Of a DNA stretch of 29,307 nucleotides, positions 23,152 to 29,307 are shown piece by piece (the stretch's first letter is position 1; each line of letters opens with the position of its first letter). Source of the stretch: Punctularia strigosozonata HHB-11173 SS5 (Eukaryota; Basidiomycota; Agaricomycetes; Corticiales; Punctulariaceae); NCBI RefSeq assembly GCF_000264995.1, contig NW_006767455.1, positions 232,380 to 261,686 on the forward strand, given 5' to 3'. Position numbers and translations under genes: made by a program. The notes beneath the pieces were generated by a model. It was not told where the DNA came from. It made no database searches and saw nothing but the letters and a program-made list of their open reading frames with translations.

Positions 23152-24868
23152 CTGTAAACAAAATTGGGGGTTGGAAGGTAGAATACGAATAACACATCCG
23201 ATAACCGTGTCTCACCGTCCTGCATCATCCATTCCATATCTTTCCGAATTCCGGGTCGCTTCCGGTCAACATGCGACAGCAGCTCCTTCATAATACGCCT
23301 GGGATATGGCTTCACACCCGGCGGCAACGAAGAATATACGCTGAGAACCAAAACTATATCGATCGCATGCGTCTCCTGCAGGTACGAGTCCGATATCGCT
23401 TCCAACGCGATATCAAGAGACTCAAAAAGCCTCGGTACATTAGCGACAGAGCGCACAGCATGTCTGCCTTTTTCTATGCTGGTTCAGTGCAGAGCTCGTA
23501 GGAAACCTTAGGGTCATGACTCACCTGTAAACAGCAGCTGATCGAGCACTTGCCGATCGGCATCCGAGAGACCTTCATGTACCAGCTTCGCAACGAGCCC
23601 TTGAGCAGAATTATATGGTCCCAGCCATGCTAGTACCTCCGACATGTCAGGTCGCTCAGACGGGTCTGCTAACCAGCACGAGCTAATGACAACCTCCCAT
23701 ATAAAATCATCCAGGCCTAGGTCTTGCGCGTGCACAGGGCGCGTTGGTCGTGTACCATCAAGGACTTGACGAAGGATCACGAATACATTTTGAACGTCGT
23801 AAAATGGGTGTCTCCCGTCAAAGATCTGTAAACCGAATTATTTTAGGTGATTCAGCGACCCGGCCTACGCTCACCTCCCATGTGGTCATACCAAACGCAT
23901 ATACGTCGGACTTCGAGGTCAAGATTTTATTCTTCGCCATGTGATCGTTCAACTCGGGAGCCATGTAACAGATCGAGCCCCAGTTTGCGGACGATCCGGC
24001 GGTTGCCGCCAAAGAGGCGGTACCGAGGATCGTCGTGGCAAGACCAAAATCGCTAAGACGTGCCCGCCCGATTTTGTCCACAAGGACGTTGCGCTAGGTT
24101 CCGGCGACTCTTGAGTCTGGGTTGACCATTCAGGAGGCCGCTAACTCACGCTTTTGAGATCCCCGTGTACGAGTCCGCTCGCATGCATGTAATTCAAGCC
24201 ACGGGCGATGTCTGTGATCTGCGAGTGTCTTTGTGAGCTTGGCGCAGTGCGCATCAATGCGACTCTCACGAGATCAATGCGATTGGCGCGTGGGTGGTCT
24301 TCGAGATACGACATAATATCGCCGTTATCCATCCATTCCGACACGATGCATGCTTGGTTCCTAGGTTCAACGCCGATGAAGGGGACGATATTGGGATGAA
24401 TCAGTCGCTTCCAAACGACCGCCTCCCTGCAGAAGACCTGACCATCGGTATGAAGTTAGTCCAGCGTATAGTTTTATCCCGTAGCGCGATGAGGAACGCA
24501 CCTTCATATACGTTTTTCGATCTCTGGTGTGCAGTCTAATAACCTTCAGCGCGACGGAAGTACCATTGTAGGTCCCTGGGTACACATCCGCGAATCCACC
24601 AGCGCAGGGCGGATCATCCCCGACCTTTGCCAGTCCCGGCAACCTGTATCTTGTGGGTACAAGCCCGCTCTCTCCGCATAGTCTGCTCAGCGTGCGCAGA
24701 GACGTTCTAAACTGGTCGTCAGTGCGAAGTATCGAGTCGAGGCCCTAGATTGCCATGCTAAGTCTCCGGTTTTGCTCCAGCGCGCTCCAGCCGACCGCCA
24801 CTCACCCGATCCAACTTGTCGATCTCCTCCTGCAAAGCTGCGGTGTGAGATGCCGGACTGTCACCCAT
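22238..24868 (-). CDS. Protein kinase (TKL-like) - helical linker - WD40 protein (copy C)
   Basis: Eight exons close into 744 codons: 24868-24806, 24744-24502, 24437-24270, 24218-24150, 24093-23875, 23825-23525, 23473-23216 and 23151-22238. The kinase domain (about 60-325) has a glycine loop (CAGGFADVY, 68-76), VALK with Lys88, a catalytic loop HGDLKSRN (Asp178, Asn183; HGD instead of HRD), DFG at 196-198 and APE at 226-228. It should therefore be active. The linker (about 327-440) resembles that of the DUF2235 proteins and has introns at the same places in the same phase. Seven WD40 repeats (450-744) match copies A and B blade by blade. The chosen start is the first in-frame ATG; the frame stays open upstream with a Pro/Ser-rich stretch to beyond 25042, so the true N-terminus may be longer through a further exon. 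No NACHT/NB-ARC or membrane segment is seen. Confidence 0.88.
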
Positions 24869-25965
24869 GGAGTTTGGTATGAGCGCGGGTGAAGGAGACG
24901 GTGGAGCGAAGGAGATGCGACTCGACGGTGTCTTGTCGATAGCTTGTATCGCGATTAGCGCCGAGGGGCCCCGTTGGGGTTGAGGCGGCGATGATGGCTG
25001 TTCGCACGTGTATCGCCTGGGAAGGGCGCATGACTGCAGCACGGTGGGGTTATTCTGCGTGCATTGCCATCCACGAAGCTAATCATAGGAATGACATGCG
25101 CAGAAGCATCGCTTTCATCTTCAGTTAGCGGTGTATCGTTGCAGGCACAATGGGCATCGTGCATACCTCGTGTGCACTGGAATGACGGACTTGAGTGACA
25201 GCAGAAAGCTGCGCTGTGATTGGAGACCTCTGTCGATAATGTGACACCCATCATAGGCCCTCATACCACCGAACTCCTGCCCCTCGTTTCATCGTGACTC
25301 CCGATTCCCGCATGGAGCTCTGAGGCTGTAATATCATCTGTACGCAGATTCCTGTAGCGTATCGCAGTCATCGCAAGCAAGGACTTCAAGTGATATTGCT
25401 TTGGCATTCGATAAATCAGTAGCTAGACAGATTGAGCCAACGAAACCGCGCCGATTCTTATGAGATCCCTGGGTCGACGCCAACACTCCCGGCACCTGAC
25501 GTGGTGCAACTGTCGTCATTGCAGCGCTGATTCGGACGGCCCGAGAACGTCGTCCAACAGTCCCTCCAAAGGTTCACAAGATTGATTGGGTACCGACGAG
25601 GTACGGGTCATCGAGCTCCAGGAGAGATCCCGCAGCGTGCCAGCCGAAGTGCAACGCGCATGTATCGATTGTTGAGCCACGAGCAGAATCCAAGCTGCGT
25701 TGCAGTCCATGCGAGCTACATCTGGTGGGAAGAACGAGATCCAAGGTCCATGCGCATATCGCGTGCAGTCAGAGAGTGCGGGTCATACATAGATTAGTTC
25801 ACGACGCAAAGAAGCACGAGAGAGACGGCGCATAAGTATCAGAGACTTCGGCTTTCGCCGGGCTCGCTTCATCTCGCCGGGGCTCGAGCGGAACCACGTC
25901 TTCAAGGCGCCGACATCCGCTCTCTTCAGACTTGCTTTGAAATCCCTCTTTCCCCGTCTCTTGTC
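24869..25965. other. Intergenic region between divergent kinase-WD40 and PET100-like genes
   Basis: The left part (24869-25060, minus) is an open Pro/Ser-rich frame that may be unannotated N-terminal coding of the kinase gene. Beyond that I see only short frames without domains, and stops in all frames. The last 100 bases before 25966 are pyrimidine-rich (CCCTCTTTCCCCGTCTC), which fits the promoter or leader of the plus-strand gene. Confidence 0.5.
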
Positions 25966-26329
25966 ATGGGAGGCCCGAATCTGGAGGTCTTCAAGTTTGC
26001 GTTATACGTCTTCTTTCCGGTGGCGATGATGGTCCACTACGGAGACCCAGAATGGTACAGGAAGTACGTGGTACCGGTGAGCGTCGCACTTGACCGGCTC
26101 GTATGTATCATGGAATAACTTTATTGCAGTACAGGAACAGGATCTTTGTACCGGAAGGACGATTGACGACAGTGCGTGCCCTGTTAGTGCAACGAGGAGA
26201 TATTGTATGTCTTATGTTCTTCCGACGCAGCGGCTACCGATGGACCAATCTTCGCTGCGCGATTAGCTGGATCGCATAAAGGCCGAAAAGCTTGCACGAC
26301 GCCAACAACGCGAGAAACAAGAAAAATAA
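25966..26329 (+). CDS. PET100: PET100-like cytochrome c oxidase assembly protein, with in-frame TAG
   Basis: PET100 is a small inner-membrane mitochondrial protein needed to assemble cytochrome c oxidase. Exon 1 (25966-26076) encodes MGGPNLEVFKFALYVFFPVA followed by MMVHYGDPEWYRKYVVP: the typical start, with one hydrophobic segment. Exon 2 (26130-26171) gives YRNRIFVPEGRLTT. With the usual acceptor at 26230, exon 3 reads RLPMDQSSLRD, then TAG (26264-26266), then the typical charged tail LDRIKAEKLARRQQ to a TAA at 26327-26329. The in-frame TAG would remove about 20 residues of tail. Alternatively the TAG can itself be the 3' splice site, keeping the frame and giving a slightly shorter intact protein. 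Identity is firm; functional state is uncertain. Confidence 0.82.
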
Positions 26330-26775
26330 GTTTCCTCGAAGTAGTGAGATGCCTTGGCCACTCGGCCATACGCACGCAAGATTGCACGACACGACGCTCA
26401 TAGAAGCAGGCATATTGACTACAAACCTCGGCAGAGACTCGACACAGCAAATCGTAGCTTCGATCGGCGAACCGCTCTCTTAACTACTGACGTCGACATG
26501 GACGATTTGAGGGCGGACGGGGACGCACAGCTCTCGTTCAAGCTCGAAACGGTAGAAGATGCCGCGTCCGAGAAGAATCCATACGGACACGTTCTCGTAG
26601 CTTGCATTGTAATATGGTCTCGTTCCAAGTGGATCGCGCTCGCACAGTTGCTTCGTCTGACTCAGGCTGCGCCTTACGACCCACTTTCTTCGTTCACGAG
26701 GACTAGCCATACGAGTATATATGGACCATGGTGAACCTCTCGACATGAAGCAAGGCACAGCACGCGCTTGCGATC
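26330..26775. other. Intergenic region with TATA box before the aldo/keto reductase
   Basis: No recognised gene. TATATAT at 26716-26722 lies about 54 bp before the chosen ATG of the next gene and may be its TATA box. Two upstream ATGs follow it: 26728 (6 codons, then stop) and 26745 (out of frame, overlapping the main start). If transcription starts before them they could lower translation. Confidence 0.45.
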
Positions 26776-28551
26776 ATGACCATCAGCAACGCGCAAAAGA
26801 GCGCTCTTAACGTCGTGATGGTCAGCAACGGTCTTAATGAGAACTCTTCGTAAATCGGGCGCTCATGGTCACTCTGCTGCAGGGATGCATGGGCTTCGGA
26901 GAAGCCGGTAAGGAGGGCACTCGGGTGTCGGATCTTAAGGGTGCGTCCGTTGTCCTCTTCAATCAATCCAAGCGTGCGAGGTTCGACCCTTCATGTCAGA
27001 TATCGAGGCGATAATCGATACCTTCGCGGCGCATGGACACACCGAGGTACGCCGTCAGACTTGTCCTTTGATGGCTCGAAGGATCTCGATTCATGATTAT
27101 AGCTGGACACGGCTCGTGTCTACTGCGGCGGCACCTCCGAGAGTCAGCTCTCCAAACTGGACCTTGCAAAGAAGGGCCTTAAGCTCGAGACGAAGCTGTA
27201 CCCCACCGAAGACTTGCCAGAGGCGTACAGGGCACCCAGTGAGTGCTTCTCCGGACATGTACACCGATAGCCTTTGGGCTGTTCTCTAACACATCCTCGC
27301 AAGTGTTCGGCAACTTTGTTGCTTCGCATCGTCCGGATGATATACGAAAGTACATGGATGAATCGCTGAAGGCAGCGAACACTGAGTGCGTCATCTTTTT
27401 CGCCTCGAGGCTCGATCAACGGTGTTCCTTAGCTCTGATTAGTTGCCTAGAAATGTGGTATCTACACGTCCCTAGTCGCTCCACTCCCTTTGAAGTAACG
27501 CTGGAAGCCGTCAACGAACTTCATAAGGAGGGCAAGTTCAAGCGCTTCGGAATTAGCAACTACATGGCGTACGTCGTCGAGCTCTGCTAGCGACATACCG
27601 ACTAACGAATGACATCACAAGCTGGGAGGTGGCACAAGTGTGCGAGATCTGCAAGGTCAAAGGATACGTTACGCCGACTGTCTATCAAGGCGTCTATAGC
27701 GCTGTCCAACGGTAAGTGGATCTCACGCGAATACCGCCAACTCTTGATGTTAACATCCCTTGGTCAGAAATGTCGAGCCTGAGCTCTTTCCCTGTCTGCG
27801 CTACTATGGCCTTAGTTTTTACGCATACGATGTCCGTGAGTCGATTCTCTTCCAAAAACCTTAGCTTGGTTCGGTGTTTTGAGCGCAACGCAGTCGGTGG
27901 TGGTTTCTTTGCCGGACGTTACCTTACACCGGAAGATGAAGTCGAAAACGGCTCGCGATTTGATTCCACGAGGCCGCTTGGGCAGGTAAGCATGCGTATC
28001 CACCACGCCGATAATGCTGATGCTTCATGACGCCTCCTTTCAGATGTGGCGTGGGCGGTATTGGAAAGATCCTTTCTTCAAAGCGGTACAAATCATCAAA
28101 GAGGTCTCTGACAAGCACGGCCTTACCTTGAGTGAAGTCGGTTAGTTCCTCTGAGCTTTATTCCCGACGAAAATCTGAATCTCGGTTTTGCTGTCATCGG
28201 TCGTTGCAGCACTTCGCTGGATGTCTCATCACAGTCTCCTGAGGCGTGAGCATGGTGATTCAGTCCTGGTAGGCGCATCCAGCCTCAAGTACATTGAACA
28301 GGTACGATCGCACTTCTACATCTCTGCTTCATTGTCATAATCAATGGTACCGCCAGAATCTCGTCGATCTGGAAAAGGGACCTCTTCGTATGTACCTCGT
28401 GTCCTTATATCGTTCAACACCTAACTCGACCTCGTTGCTGCGTCCCGTCACATGCGTTGATGAAACACTAGCCGAAGAAGTCGTCAAGGCCTTGGACGAA
28501 GCATGGGCCACCGTGAAGGCAGTGGCAACGGTTTATTACTTGCCAATGTAG
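26776..28551 (+). CDS. Aldo/keto reductase, AKR7 (aflatoxin aldehyde reductase-like)
   Basis: NADPH-dependent reduction of aldehydes is the expected reaction; the natural substrate is unknown. Thirteen exons close into 347 codons: 26776-26820, 26883-26940, 27000-27046, 27103-27238, 27304-27385, 27443-27568, 27622-27711, 27768-27835, 27894-27985, 28044-28140, 28210-28301, 28357-28387 and 28472-28551. The protein starts MTISNAQKSALNVVMGCMGF. It keeps the AKR tetrad: Asp and Tyr in ELDTARVYCGG, Lys in LETKLYPT and His in MWYLHVP. Other family marks are KRFGISNYMA, TPTVYQGVYSA, GGGFFAGRY, the cofactor region VLVGASSLKYIEQN and the tail PEEVVKALDEAW. Length is normal for the family and no frame damage is seen. 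The least certain boundary is the acceptor at 27303. It is a cytosolic enzyme unrelated to the WD40 cluster. Confidence 0.9.
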
Positions 28552-28723
28552 CAATGAAGTAGGTCTATCCCGCCAGTGTGCCCAGTAATCGTGCCTCTGC
28601 GTGGTGGATTCGAATCATTGCGTAGTGTTCCTGAACTAAGATGATCTACTGATATATGAAATTCATACATGCTGGAAGCGGGATGAGATCTGCACAGTAC
28701 TGCCACTGCTGGTGACCACCTTT

Positions 28724-29307
28724 GTCATACAATCTCCGGTACTTGCCTGCAACGCACGGTGCATAAACGACGACAAGTACATTGACATGCCTAGCGCCTT
28801 TCCAGCTATGACTGACTCTGCTCTTGTCATACAATCATTGACAACCTGCGTACCCGCGCTTACACGACACCCTACAGCTTGTGTCATATAGTTGCCGGCA
28901 GTTGATTACCACACGACCGCAGGGTAGCGTACGTTGCGTCCTTGATTCTGTCATATATACTCAACAATGAATGACTGGATCTGAACGCCCGTGTCATACA
29001 TGTTGCGACCCATGCATTCTCGCCCCTGTTGTACATATCTCGGCAACAATTTCTGTACTCCGCCCGCCTCACCCGCGTCGACCAGTCATACAAATTGCGA
29101 TACCGCTACTGGATTTCGCCACAGCTCTCATATTGCTCCAGATTGTAATTTACTCGCCGCCCTTCTGTCATACATCGCCCGTGTCATACATGTTGCGACC
29201 CATGCACTCTCGCCCCTGTTATACATATCTCGGCAACAATTTCTGTACTCCGCCCCTCCCGCCTCACCCGCGTCGGCCAGTCATACAATTTGCGATGATG
29301 CTACTGG
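28724..29307. repeat. Array of GTCATACA-type motifs with a 127/132-bp direct repeat
   Basis: GTCATAC or GTCATAT recurs near 28724, 28826, 28883, 28950, 28993, 29085, 29167, 29183 and 29280, often followed by a TTGC-like sequence. Within this, 28986-29112 is repeated at 29176-29307, nearly identical except for a 5-bp insertion in the second copy. The array runs to the window edge, so its full length is unknown. No coding frame is supported. Confidence 0.8.

Noticed and set aside
26703-26966. Minus-strand frame with a hydrophobic stretch that looked like the start of an MFS transporter (IYEEFSLRPLLTITTLRALF)
   Set aside because: It is antisense to exons 1 and 2 of the aldo/keto reductase, whose 13 exons close perfectly in frame. 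The resemblance is not supported by any further transporter sequence.
28590-28630. tRNA-like B-box (GGATTCGAATCATT)
   Set aside because: No matching A-box, acceptor stem or cloverleaf could be drawn around it.
28986-29307. CRISPR-like array at the right end
   Set aside because: Spacing is irregular, repeats are degenerate and overlap a larger direct repeat, and the genome is clearly eukaryotic.

Overview
The window looks like nuclear DNA of a filamentous basidiomycete, probably an agaricomycete. Five multi-exon genes can be rebuilt by eye with introns of about 47-70 bp. The protein families are ones I associate with these fungi: DUF2235 hydrolases, TKL-like kinases with an HGD loop, a PET100-type assembly factor and an AKR7-type aldo/keto reductase. 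No database search was possible. Exon edges come from splice consensus, frame closure and comparison among paralogues.

Layout. Positions 1-460 are AT-rich with no gene. Positions 655-1770 are GC-rich minisatellites with 24-bp and 70-bp units. Positions 1919-2212 (minus) hold an orphan exon-like piece of the SAGA/NuA4 subunit TRA1. Positions 2640-4083 show no gene. From 4084 to 23151 lie three tandem segmental copies: A (4084-11060), B (13726-20571) and C (20572-23151), with unique sequence at 11061-13725 between A and B. Each copy ends in a minus-strand gene with a C-terminal seven-repeat WD40 propeller. Copies A and B encode intact 11-exon proteins of 935 and 941 aa: DUF2235 (Tle1-like alpha/beta hydrolase), helical linker, WD40. 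In copy C the same linker and WD40 are joined to a protein kinase (8 exons, at least 744 aa). Copy A also carries a 301-bp MITE with a TA target duplication, and copy B keeps the empty site. Downstream on the plus strand are a PET100-like gene (25966-26329) with an in-frame TAG, and an intact 13-exon aldo/keto reductase (26776-28551). The window ends in an array of GTCATACA-type repeats.

How the genes may work together. The three WD40 proteins look like a modular recognition family: an enzymatic effector (hydrolase or kinase), a shared helical linker flanked by phase-1 introns, and a closed seven-blade sensor. No NACHT or NB-ARC module is present. Differences among the three propellers are concentrated at residues expected on the top, ligand-binding face, as in fungal HET-D/HET-E allorecognition proteins. 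My main inference is therefore a NOD-less, NLR-like recognition cluster that swaps effectors at the linker. A function in self/non-self recognition or immunity is inferred, not shown. PET100 and the aldo/keto reductase are unrelated neighbours.
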